Positions 37,891-62,229 of a stretch of DNA of 64,000 bases are shown here, piece after piece. The notes beneath the pieces are model-generated. The model ran no database searches and was not told the DNA's origin. It saw only the letters and a program-made list of their open reading frames with translations. The number at the start of each line of letters is the position of its first letter. Positions within the stretch are counted from its first letter, which is position 1. The stretch comes from Portunus trituberculatus. Its lineage: Eukaryota > Arthropoda > Malacostraca > Decapoda > Portunidae. Both the position numbers and the translations under genes were made by a program. The stretch is from assembly GCF_017591435.1 (NCBI RefSeq), contig NC_059290.1, positions 5,523,986 to 5,587,985 on the forward strand, written 5' to 3'.

Positions 37891-38824
37891 AATTCACCTC
37901 GGTTGCCTACTGGTCACCCAGCCAGTCTTCCCCATTACGGAGCGAGCACAGAGCTCATAGACCGATCTTCGGGTAGGACTGAGACCACAACACACTCCAC
38001 ACACCGGGAAAGTGAGGTCACAACCCCTCGAGTTACATCCCGTACCTATTTACTGGTAGGTGAACAGGGGCCACACATTAAGAGACTTGCCCATTTGGCT
38101 TGCCGCTTTCCGGGACTTGAACCCGGCCCTCTCGATTGTGAGTCGAGCGTGTGTTTGTGTGTGTGTTTAAGGGGGAAAACTGGCCAAGGGCAACAAAATT
38201 TAAACAAAATGGGTCACTGGACTGAGATTTTGAAATGAAGGAGTAGGAAGGTAGGGAGAGATTGGGTGGACATTGTGATGATTGCCAGGGAGACAGATCT
38301 GGAAAGAGGTTGGATGGGTAGGCACACAAATGAAGAAATAAGGAAGTTTTGAGGGTATTGAGGTAAGAGGTTTGGAAAGATGTTAGGAGATGAAGGGATA
38401 AAGAAATGCAATGGTTTGATAGTGTGATGAGAAATGGAGGAATGGGAGAAGGTGAGAAGGGAATAAGGCATGAAGGAATAAAGCTGTGTGAGATCTGCAG
38501 CATGGGTTTGAGGGAATAGGAATAGATGTAGAAATGGAGAAGAAATGGGAGGTTCTTTAAATCTAGGGAGGAATAGAAGAATGAACAGGTAATGATTGTT
38601 TTTCATTACTTTGATCAGTCATAAAACATTCTGGTGCATTCTAGGTTCCCCTCAACGACATGTTTGGGTACGCCAATGAGCTGCGGTCCTCAACACAAGG
38701 CAAGGGAGAGTTTGCCATGGAGTACTCGTGTTACCTGCCAGCACGCTCTGAGGTCATGGACGAACTGATGAACCAGCAGGATTCCCAGACACAGCCTGAG
38801 GCAGCCAAGAAGAGCAGAAGATAA
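13607..38824 (+). CDS. GFM1: mitochondrial elongation factor G1 (EF-G1mt)
   Basis: This GTPase moves tRNAs and mRNA through the mitochondrial ribosome. Fifteen exons were joined: 13607-13675, 15173-15328, 21433-21565, 22343-22547, 27898-28014, 28518-28636, 32151-32343, 32973-33141, 33630-33776, 34386-34580, 34894-35046, 35708-35825, 36730-36849, 37528-37688 and 38645-38824. All borders are GT/AG and the frame closes into 744 residues, close to the vertebrate length of about 750. Residues 1-35 are Arg-rich without acidic residues, as in a mitochondrial presequence. The P-loop AHIDSGKTT is at 50-58, RGIT at 95-98, DTPGH at 117-121 and NKLD at 171-174. Later exons carry domain II (SHPFVGLAFKLE), domain III (SGMGELHLEIYAQ), domain IV (KQSGGAGQYG) and domain V (PLNDMFGYANELRS). 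The introns hold most of the window's transposons. Exon 6 uses a donor inside a SINE tail. No inactivating change was seen. Confidence 0.97.
13885..13912. repeat. (TA)n microsatellite
   Basis: Short TA tract in GFM1 intron 1. Confidence 0.9.
14556..14715 (+). repeat. degenerate TTAGGT/TTAGGG-type repeat
   Basis: Repeated GGTTAGGTT and TTAGGGTTAGGTTAGTG words, including two near-identical blocks (GTTTATGTTAGGGTTAGG near 14569 and 14652). They resemble the arthropod telomeric motif TTAGG but are irregular. A weaker patch lies at 17385-17605. It is in GFM1 intron 1. Confidence 0.6.
16539..18404 (+). mobile_element. PIF/Harbinger-like DNA transposon nested in LINE A
   Basis: The terminal inverted repeats CAGCCGGTTCCTGAAT are 16 bp and identical at both ends. 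They are flanked by the 3-bp duplication TCA (16536-16538 and 18405-18407). Removing the element rejoins the LINE reading GAGGATATTCAGTGTGG. The frame at 16794-17039 encodes a Myb/SANT-like DNA-binding domain (LTSDQKSTLVDLINQF, then KKQEAWETITKFNA), typical of the second protein of Harbinger elements. No DDE transposase was found, so it is probably non-autonomous. It also holds a (CA)n tract at 17040-17118. Confidence 0.85.
17040..17118. repeat. (CA)n microsatellite
   Basis: Pure 79-bp CA tract inside the Harbinger-like element, directly after the Myb-like frame. Confidence 0.95.
22732..22925. repeat. (TTA)n-rich tract
   Basis: A run of ATT/TTA triplets at 22732-22795 with degenerate TTA-rich sequence after it, in GFM1 intron 4. 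Poly-Ile or poly-Tyr frames here are artefacts. Confidence 0.9.
23921..23999. repeat. (TC)n microsatellite
   Basis: Pure TC tract inside the Tigger-like element. The Ser-Leu and Arg-Glu frames over it are artefacts. Confidence 0.95.
24515..27705 (-). mobile_element. LINE family C (CR1-like), endonuclease and RT remnants
   Basis: Minus-strand frames in order: endonuclease start LKYFYVNARGLRNKKDELSSY with CVTEAWV (27380-27560); linker KPLWWTHEIGSQIREKKRAYREL (26590-26700); reverse transcriptase with DFSKAFDKVPHRRLVYKL, RQDINMLEAVQRRAPRMIPAL and FADDTKIA (25555-25580); and C-terminus FFSHRVVDFWNALPETVV. Stops and frameshifts break it at least six times. The 3' end, TAATAGGATAACAAAGGGCC, is followed by an AACAT repeat at 24507-24525. 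It is inserted within the Tigger-like element, between ATTGATTT and TTGATATAC. Confidence 0.85.
28035..28115 (-). mobile_element. 3' tail of LINE family A
   Basis: Reads TTATGCAAGAGGGGAAAGC, then GCAACAAAATCAGTTAGG: a short 5'-truncated copy of the LINE A 3' end in GFM1 intron 5. Confidence 0.6.
28637..28956 (-). mobile_element. SINE subfamily A; its tail forms the GFM1 exon 6 donor
   Basis: Full-length SINE in reverse: a (GT)19 tail at 28637-28674, then AATTCACCTCGGTCGCC, and finally the antisense tRNA-like head ending CACTACACTACGT near 28953. The first GT of the tail is the 5' splice site that ends exon 6 at 28636, because the next exon continues the EF-G frame only from there. Confidence 0.85.
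28957..30046 (-). mobile_element. LINE family B fragment (RT C-terminal half)
   Basis: Minus-strand frames match the element at 8150-10165 nearly residue for residue: LRNIGVAFHYMDKEMMKKLIS, RSTRSHSKKLRKGRCLRDVK and WNSLSEEVVSAKSVHSF. It begins at its 3' end, TATTTACCTAGTTGTAG, beside the SINE's GT tract, and is 5'-truncated at the next GT tract. Frameshifts are present. It lies in GFM1 intron 6. Confidence 0.85.
30047..30434 (-). mobile_element. SINE subfamily A with long (GT)n tail
   Basis: The (GT)n tail spans 30047-30156 with two interruptions. It is followed by the SINE body in reverse (GGTCACCCAGCCAGTC, GGGACTTGAACCCGG) and the head ending near 30434. Confidence 0.85.
30440..31409 (-). 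mobile_element. LINE related to family B, RT with altered catalytic motif
   Basis: The longest intact LINE frame in the window (to codon 314). It begins within GVPQGSVLGPIMFLIYVNDMP, then has FADATKIMRR where the family has FADD, so the second catalytic Asp is replaced by Ala. The C-terminal part runs KYSFPHRSIDKWNKLSSDAVD. The 3' end reads TATTTACCTATTT. It is 5'-truncated by the GTAC-rich element at 31410. Confidence 0.8.
31410..31838. mobile_element. GTAC-rich hAT-like MITE
   Basis: Starts CAGCTGTACTCGAGTACAAG and, read inward from the other side, CAGGCTTGGATCCAAGTAC. Both ends carry repeated AAGTACAAGTAC or AGTACGAGTAC words that can pair with each other. No coding potential. The left flank is LINE and the right flank is SINE, so the duplication could not be confirmed. 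The superfamily call is a guess from the CAG ends. Confidence 0.5.
31839..32112 (-). mobile_element. SINE head (subfamily A) joined to SINE subfamily B end
   Basis: 31839-31932 is the antisense tRNA-like head of subfamily A (GGGACTCGAACCCGG). A GT tract follows, and 31960-32068 is the 3' part of a second subfamily, recognised by GATCTGCTGCAGTCTCTGACG and CGTTACCCTACGGAACGAGC, also found at 51957-52212. A GT/GTAT tract at 32069-32112 ends 38 bp before the exon 7 acceptor. Confidence 0.75.
33235..33545 (-). repeat. 62-bp tandem repeat, inverted copy array
   Basis: Words such as AACCTTGACAACTTTCCC, CATGAAAACAC and CTTGAAAACAC recur about every 60-80 bp. They are the reverse complement of the array at 2030-2540. 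It lies in GFM1 intron 8, between the exons ending 33141 and starting 33630. Confidence 0.6.
34675..34735 (-). mobile_element. 3' tail of LINE family A
   Basis: TTTTTATGTAAGAGGAGAAA, then ACAAGGGCAACAAATAAC: a short 5'-truncated copy in GFM1 intron 10. The words flanking it (TCACCTAACAAATTCATGAGTCTACC, broken here at 20) appear again after it with slight changes. Confidence 0.55.
35325..35515. repeat. (TTTA)n-rich tract
   Basis: Degenerate TTTAT/ATTTATT repeats ending in a poly-T run, in GFM1 intron 11. Nothing else recognised. Confidence 0.85.
35836..35905. repeat. (GA)n microsatellite
   Basis: Pure GA tract starting 10 bp after the exon 12 donor of GFM1. Confidence 0.95.
36000..36365 (-). 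mobile_element. RTE-like LINE C-terminal fragment
   Basis: Two minus-strand frames together read VAERCSVKELEVRLGQGRLR, TGYVKR, and GERKPAGRPEKTWRKY with AQDGREVRRII. This is the 'RWxGHVxR...GRPKxRW...AxDRxxWR' ending of RTE-type reverse transcriptases. It is frameshifted and truncated, in GFM1 intron 12. Confidence 0.6.
37735..38160 (-). mobile_element. T-rich tract and SINE subfamily A
   Basis: 37735-37878 is a T/AT-rich run. A short GTGTGTGTGT then leads into a reversed SINE (AATTCACCTCGGTTGCC to GATTGTGAGTCGAGCGTG near 38152) without its outermost head. It lies in GFM1 intron 14. Confidence 0.8.
38163..38220 (-). mobile_element. 3' tail of LINE family A
   Basis: Reads AAGGGGGAAAACTGGCCAAG, then GGCAACAAAATTTAAAC, directly after the SINE head. 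Confidence 0.6.
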
Positions 38825-39678
38825 GACCAGATCTAGTTTTAGCTCTATTTTCATAAGTGTTGTCCTCCCATCAAGTGGTTGGAGCTCAGGTGCAAGCTTA
38901 CATGCCGCAGCTTGATGAGTGTATGTGTTTATAAAATCACCTTTATTTTTCTCCAGTAAAAACCTCTACAGTTGACTGACTGCAGAGAATGAATCCAGGA
39001 TGAATGTTTTATATATTGTGGAACATTTATAATTTCATTCCAAATCTCCAGAGAAACAACAGCGTCTTGATCCCAGTCATTGCCTTGCCTTGGTTGGCAA
39101 GCCAAATTTGGGGTGAATGTTTGAGTTTTTAATTCTTTTGCTGGGTGTGTACAAACTGATATATATAGTAAGTAATAGGTTAATTTATCTCTTTACAAGT
39201 ACTCATCTGATATTAATTTATCCACTGCACTGTAATCATTCATTCAGAATTGTACATTGGAAATATTTGTAAATAACATACATCTACCTTAAACAATAGA
39301 AATGTCTGTTATTTGTTATTTATTAAACAATGAAAACTAAAAAAAGAGAACCTTTATCAGGTTATCAACATTTAAAAATAAATAAAACATTAAAAACAAT
39401 TCTTTCTATTATTCTTGCCATACAATAGGTCGAAAGGATACTGCACCACATCAGACACAAGAGGCTGCAGCATCAAGAATACTTACTGATCTGCTCCTAC
39501 AAATCTCTAAATCCTGACTACCTATACAAACACTATCCATCCTTCATGCCCTTTCCTCACTACACTCACATCACCAGTAACTCACAAGGAGACATGACAG
39601 TAATTTGGGTTCCTGTATGAACACTACCCTTTCCCCTTATGCCCTTTTGACACTACACCGGTAACACTCAAGGAAATA
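38825..39678. terminator. convergent 3' ends of GFM1 and NIFK
   Basis: After the GFM1 stop, overlapping AATAAA words at 39377-39386 are the clearest plus-strand polyadenylation signal. For NIFK, TTTATT at 39319-39324 gives AATAAA on the minus strand, about 355 nt past its stop. If both are used, the two transcripts overlap in antisense by roughly 100 nt. Earlier signals are possible. Confidence 0.5.
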
Positions 39679-53854
<14,176 letters not shown>

Positions 53855-54639
53855 GGCTGGAAGAAGCACCAAAGTGAAACTCAAAGGAACAAAAGTAATG
53901 AATTCATATTATATTTAGATATATTTATGTAATATCACAATATATTAAGCAATGCCAGTAAATTTGTCATTCTAATAGGTTAGGTTCTGTTAGACTATTG
54001 TATTTCATTAATTGTGGCTCAATTCTGTCAATAAAGTAATCAGAATAAAAGAGGATAATGGTCCAGTATAACTCAGGCACTATATCTTTTTACTATTTCC
54101 TTCCAGACTCTCATAAAAACCCATTGTATACATATAACACAATAGCATAAAGTGACGGACATATACCAGCACTCCTCTACCCACAACAAGCTTGGGAATC
54201 TGTGGTATTGCAAGGTTATCAGGCTAAATGAGACAAAAATGACTAACAGTCATATTCTCAATCACTCTCACATCAAAAAAACAATTGTTGAGCTGCTCCA
54301 CATCATGGTTAGAACACAATTTTTTTTTCTTTTTTCTTTCTTAAAGTAAAGTGTCTTGTGGGATATGATTGGTAGCCTTTGATTCCACATAGTTTTGTGA
54401 GTTGAGAAGGTTGGTATGTGAGTGGATGATTTCATTTACAAATGTCTATCTCATGTGGAAGACCCACACAATTGATGAAGTTGTGTGGGTCTTCAGTCTT
54501 CACCCGAAAAAAATGGAAAAACAATGGTACACCGGAGAAAGGGAGTGCAATGTTCTCATGGAATTAGTTAAGATCTACAAAAATACATTGCTAAAAATAA
54601 AAAAAAATAAAACAAACTGATACTACAATTATAGCTAGA

Positions 54640-55860
54640 GGTGATCTCACTCAATGTTTCCCTTTGTGTCTCACAACTCAAGAGGGCAGTCACAGCCTGC
54701 CCTCTAAAAGACAACTCTTCTCCTTCACACAAAACTACAAGCACTTACTACACACACACCCTTCTAGGGATGAGGGACAAGAAATGTTCCTAGGTCAGAC
54801 TGTTCTCTCAGTAGCGACCCAAAATGTCTTCACACCTCCCTCGACTTTTTTCTTCATTAATTTCTACAACATTTGCAGTCTTAGATCTAATTTTCAATCT
54901 GTGGAACACCACCTCTCCTCTACTAAATCTCATCTTCTTTTCCTTACCAAAACACAGGTGTCAGAGGCAATTGACAGTAGCTCCTTCTCTGTTCCCTCCT
55001 ACTTTCTCTATCCTCAATTTTGCTCTAAAGCTGGATGCTACATCCAATGACTTGACTTGCTCTCGTGCCCACGCTCTTGAATCTTCCAAGTTTTTCACCA
55101 TCTGGCTAAGACTCAACAGTCACTCTCAAACTAAATTTATCTGTGCTGTCTATCTCTCCCCCAACTCCTCTGGCTACAATAAATTCTTTGACTATCCTTT
55201 TGCAGAGATCGCCATCCTTGGAGATTTCAGTGTTCATCGCCAGGTTTGGCTTTCCTCTCTCTTCACTGACCATCCTGGTGAACTAGCCTTCAACTTTGCT
55301 TTCCTTCACGACCTAAAGCAACTGGTGAAACACCCTACTCGTATTCCTTACCATCTATGAGATACGCCCAACATTCATGACCTTTACCTTACCTCTAATC
55401 CTGCTTATACTGTTACCCTACCTTCTCTGTTGGGCTGCACTGATCACAAACTCATTTCTGTCTCTTATCCTATTTCTCCATTCCCTCCTCAGGATCCTCC
55501 AAAGCAAAGGTACCTCTGGCATTTTGCTTCTGCCAGAAGGGGGGACCTGAGGAGGTATAATGCTGATTTTCCCTGGAATGAGTACTGTTTCTGTGTCAGA
55601 CCCATCTCTGTGTGCTGAATGCATAACAGAGGTGATAGTATCTGGCATGGAGGCATACATTCCTCATTTTTTTCTCAACCTAAACTTTCTAAACCTTGGT
55701 TTAACACAGCTTGTTCCTGTGCTATACATAATACAGAGGTTGCCCACAAAAAAATACTTGAGCCTTCCATCACCTAAATCTCATGCACTTTATATTTTTG
55801 CCTGGAATCATGCCAAGTATGTTCGTTCTTCAACTTGCCAAAAACTCCTTCATAAATAGC
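54640..55860 (+). mobile_element. LINE family A, 5' half only
   Basis: This begins with the same 5' untranslated words as the copy near 20870 (TCACAACTCAAGAGGGCAGT; reversed there). It runs through endonuclease-region frames (FYNICSLRSNFQSVEHHLSS; CAVYLSPNSSGY; ILGDFSVHRQVWLSSLFTDH; LGCTDHKLISVSYPISP) and stops after the linker near AKYVRSS, before any reverse transcriptase. It carries several frameshifts. It lies in the intron between the NIFK non-coding exon and the ATG exon. Confidence 0.8.
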
Positions 55861-55945
55861 AAATGTCAAAAATAATTGAGAGGATAAAATATGGAAAGGC
55901 GCATCCCAACACAATTCACTTTTAGCTGCTACAGCCCCAGTTTAC

Positions 55946-56110
55946 CTGTGTAGAGCGATTCCTCGTGGGAGTGGAGGAGGTTACTGTCTTGTCCCTGTGG
56001 TGCCCCTGAGTACACAGGTGAGACGCAGGACAGCCGTGAGGAACAATAATGTGTAGGTAGCTGCGTAAACCCTTCGCTGCCACCACGTGTTTTGGACGCA
56101 GAAGCTTATG
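55946..56110 (-). promoter_or_regulatory. predicted NIFK 5' non-coding exon and promoter
   Basis: A strong minus-strand donor (CTACACAG then GTAAACTGG at 55945) pairs with the acceptor CTTCTTCCAG directly before the NIFK ATG exon (CCATGGC at 53856). This suggests a leader exon of about 100-160 nt ending at 55946. The sequence is GC-richer than its surroundings. The transcription start is not visible. Confidence 0.45.
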
Positions 56111-56816
56111 GTGTGTCCGATTTCTTGGCTCTGACTATGGTTTAATTTGTTTAATTTAGTTTACCTTCCCATTTATTGTTTTCAGACTATTTCAAAGTAT
56201 ATATTTGAATGTTTATGATCTGTTGATACGTTTGTGCATTGTTTGATTACTTTTATACATTTAACTTTTCGTAAGTATTCCAACATTTTCTTTTCTTCAA
56301 TACTGTTTTCTGCACTGAATTAGGCACCGGTAGTTCAGTGTACATTTAATGTATCCATTATTATTACAATGCTTTTTTTTTTTTTTTTCTTAGAGAAAAA
56401 TAAAATTAGTTTGCCTGCGCGTTCGGATGTACCGTAGGTAGGAGCTAATATTTCCACTTAACAAAAATACTCAAATGTCAAAAATAAACTCAAAAGCTTA
56501 TCATCTACTATTTCTATATAATTTTCAACCATATTATAGGCTATATGCATCTTATACACCAAATTAATTTCTTAATTATCCAACACTTTATTTTTATACG
56601 TATTACTCACAATTAAGATTTTCAGTCACCACTTTACTTTCTATTATATTTGACACCAAAAGACAGGTAAATAAGGTACTAATTGCGAGGGGAGAGACAA
56701 GTGAGGAGGGCGTGAAGTGGTCGGTTCTTGGTGGTGTACTGTTGTTGTTGTCCCAGGTGAGGAGACGGTGGCCGGCTGCTGCTGCTGACCTTTTACAACA
56801 CGCCACAGGTCAAGCC
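56111..56816. promoter_or_regulatory. shared 5' region of NIFK and PDHB
   Basis: This is the 0.7 kb between the predicted NIFK leader and the PDHB start. The half next to NIFK is AT-rich. 56690-56816 is GC-richer and probably holds the PDHB start and 5' untranslated region. No transposon was recognised. Confidence 0.5.
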
Positions 56817-59163
<2,347 letters not shown>

Positions 59164-59545
59164 GTGAGTGTGAAGCCATTTTTTTGTATCAAACATGGCT
59201 AATGTTAAATGAAATCATAAGTTGATATGCATTATTCAACATTAGTTTTCACAAAGTCATAAGTAGGATTAATAGTTTAATAAAATCTGTTACATTAAAG
59301 TAGTAGATAACTTGCATTGCATTAAAAAAGAATTAAGCTCATGGAACTTCATGGTTAGATTTATTGTTATTGTCAACAAAAGATTTTACTTTTTCTTTCT
59401 GTGCATTCAAATATTTTCTTGTAAGAGATGGAAATGACTCACTGGTGCCTGCCTTGCTGCTGGATTAATACAGGATCAGTACACCCAGTACAGGACAACT
59501 ACACTTCATACTTTGCCTGTGTGGCTGCTTTACATCTTCCTTCTT

Positions 59546-59552
<7 letters not shown>

Positions 59553-59610
<58 letters not shown>

Positions 59611-59668
59611 TACAGTAACACTGCATTATGTTGGCTCAATTTTGAAAAGACCAATTCAAGTTACCCAA

Positions 59669-59721
<53 letters not shown>
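59553..59721. repeat. (GT)n and (CT)n microsatellites
   Basis: A GT tract at 59553-59610 and a CT tract at 59673-59721, about 60 bp apart, in PDHB intron 3. Confidence 0.95.
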
Positions 59722-59723
<2 letters not shown>

Positions 59724-59796
59724 GTTAATACTGATAGTTGAAATGGTCTGTGTAATGCATTACGTAAATAGGTACTACGCATAGGTACTACGCATG

Positions 59797-59798
<2 letters not shown>

Positions 59799-59892
<94 letters not shown>
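59799..59892. repeat. (CA)n tract at SINE head
   Basis: About 94 bp of pure CA directly upstream of the SINE head. Confidence 0.95.
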
Positions 59893-59894
<2 letters not shown>

Positions 59895-61322
59895 TAGTGT
59901 AGTGTTTAGCATGCTCGGCTCACAGCTCAGAGGGTTCAGGTTGAAATCCCAGAAAGTGGCGAGGCAAATAGGCAAGCCTCTTAACACGTTAATTGTGTAT
60001 CAGACCACCCATGTACCAAGCAAATGTTCCACTTGTTGCATATTGGTACATCTGAGGCCCGAATATCACTTTCTAAAGACTATTACAAACTTGAGTATGT
60101 AAACAATTTGTGTATAAATTTGTATGTATTATGACTGCAGATGTGTTGCTAAGGTACTGGAAGATAAGATAAAAATGATAAGACAATGATTTCATTTGTT
60201 GAAAGAAAAAATAGGCTTCTGAATAACAAGTAATGTTTGGTGACATATTACTTCAAAAATACAATCAATATAAGAAAATAATGGAATATTAGATCATCAT
60301 AATGTTGATCACTAATTACACAAGTCATGTTTTTCATTGAAACATTAAATGCAAAGGAGGGGTTGACCCTCACATTCATTGTAATAGGTGGATACTCTCC
60401 TAGCCTTGTTTGTGGCCACCTTGTATCTCTCAGACAGTGAGATTTTCTCATAGCATCCTCTGCATCGCTTCCTTGTATTTTCATTGGTCCATCTGCTTCC
60501 TGTAAGGTATGTTCTTTTCTTGCACCCAATGTATCAGAGGTTCTCTTCCCTGGTTTTGTAATTTCCTCAGGAATGTTTTTAGTAAGAGATAGAATTACTG
60601 ATTCTATGAAGGTTTTTGGCATACTTGTTTTGCTGAGCAGTATTTATTGTATAGAATTTGAGCATTTGTCACTGATATCCCAGCAATCATTTCCAGAGCC
60701 AGCTTCTTGTACCACTTCCTTGATTTGTAGAGTGGCGAGTAGTAGGAATTGAGTTGATCAGCAACATCAACACTTTTTTTTTTTGCTTTATTGTACTCAA
60801 TAACACTTTCAGGTTTTGCAATCCCTTCTCCTTTCCTGGTTTTCATTCCACTTGGAACTAAGTTATTACCTTACTCAGGTACTGTTGATAGTGTCAAGAA
60901 TATATCATCATACACTACATCCCATGCCTGGCACACTGGTGTACCAATACGCGATAGAAGGGAAAAAAAATTACTGGTCCACGATTTGGTATATATTTGT
61001 ACCATGGATTTTTACGCTCTATACTAAAGGCCGTGCTCTCACAATGATATATACCTCTTCTCTCTGCAAAAGTCCAATGGACACTGGCGTGGTCGGGTAT
61101 TGAAGGTTACGCCCTGTGGGCAAGTGTGCTGAGTTGCCAAACGCTGTTAACGTGTTAATGTGTAGCCCTTGTTCACCTAGCTGTAAATAGGTACAGGATG
61201 TAACTCAAGGGGTTATGACCTCGCTTTCCCAGTGTGTGGACTGTGTTGTGTAAGATTAGTCTATGAGCTCTGAGCTCGCTCTGTAATGGAAAAGGCTGGC
61301 TGGATGACCAGCAGACGACCAG
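59893..61322 (+). mobile_element. SINE subfamily A split by a piggyBac-type element
   Basis: The head (TGTAGTGTAGTGTTTAGCATG to GGCAAGCCTC) lies at 59893-59980. The body resumes with TTAATGTGTAGCCC at 61155 and runs to GATGACCAGCAGACGACC near 61320. Together they give one SINE; the insertion point is the TTAA in CCTCTTAATGTG, intact in other copies. The (AC)n tail is missing; LINE sequence follows. Confidence 0.85.
59985..61154 (-). mobile_element. piggyBac-type transposon, internally deleted
   Basis: TTAA is duplicated exactly (59981-59984 and 61155-61158). The ends are CACGTTAATTGTG and, read inward, CACGTTAACAGCG, so 8 bp of perfect inverted repeat start right at the TTAA. The minus strand encodes a piggyBac transposase C-terminus: KPESVIEYNKAKKKSVDVADQ, then SRKWYKKLALEMIAGISVTN (60846-60604), continued after a frameshift by KTFIESVILSLTKN (60622 downward). 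The N-terminal catalytic part is absent, so the copy is non-autonomous. Confidence 0.9.
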
Positions 61323-61329
61323 GATTGGT

Positions 61330-61830
61330 GGTAGTGATAAAGCAGTGGTGTGGTCACTGAGCTTGAAAAGGGATATAAGAAGATTAGAACAGATTCAGAA
61401 GATAGCTACAAAGATGGTGCCGGAACTAAAGAACCTAACATATGAAGAAAGGCTGAAGGAAATGGGACTGCCAACCTTACAAAATAGAAGATTATGAGGA
61501 GACCTAATAATAATGTATAAAATAGTAAATGGTATTGAAAAGATAGACAAGGAAAACCTGGTGTTAGTGATAGAAGAAGATAGAAGGACAAGAGGACATG
61601 CAAAGAAGATTAAGAAAAGGTAGTGTGTCAAGGATATTGGAAACTACAGCTTTCCACGTAGAATGGTGGAAAAGTGGAATGCATTGGGTGATCAAGTTGT
61701 TATAGCACATAATGTGCATATCTTTAAAGAAAAATTTGATAAGTGGAAATACGGAGACAGGACACTATGAGCCCCACTCGAATCCTGTACAATACAACTA
61801 AGTAAATACACACACACATACACACACACA
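61330..61830 (+). mobile_element. LINE family B-related 3' fragment
   Basis: Frames read RRLEQIQKIATKMVPELKNL, then TYEERLKEMGLPTLQNRRL, a stop, GDLIIMYKIVNGIEKID and SFPRRMVEKWNALGDQV. The 3' end, ACAACTAAGTAAATACACAC, runs into a CA tract at 61809-61830. Confidence 0.8.
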
Positions 61831-62007
61831 CCACAGCCGTCGAGCAGGACACATGTATCTGAGCAGTTTGCAGAGATTACTACAAAAGGAGTTGGACCCA
61901 GGCCTAGACATATGTACAGGGGGAGAGGGGGCCATAGGTTCTCCTATCTCCAGTTGAAATAAGTGTTAGATCACATATAGTTAAGGGATGAATACCGAGA
62001 GAGTAAT

Positions 62008-62185
62008 GGAACGCCGTGGTGCAGTGGAACCATGTGTGCTTTGGGGTCCGAGGGGTCTCCAAGCGCACAGGTTCAAATCCTGTCCACAGTCCGAGTGTAG
62101 GTTGGGCTTCCTCACTCGGGGCAACGGTTTCCGAGCGGGTAGGCTTTGAGATAGGAGGTGCCATATAAATTATCCCCTTTAACCC
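62008..62185 (+). mobile_element. tRNA-like SINE, third type
   Basis: CGCCGTGGTGCAGTGGAACC (A-box region) and CAGGTTCAAATCCTGTCC (B box and stem) form a tRNA-like head. The body, GGGCTTCCTCACTCGGGGC, continues to a short A-rich end near 62230. Confidence 0.5.
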
Positions 62186-62229
62186 AGAAATTCCTGTGAA
62201 AAGCCCATATTGTATAAATAGAAAAAAAA

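Noticed and set aside
56712..56816. N-terminal extension of PDHB upstream of the ATG at 56817
   Set aside because: The frame is open upstream but begins with GTG, not ATG. The ATG at 56817 has a better context and gives a normal presequence.
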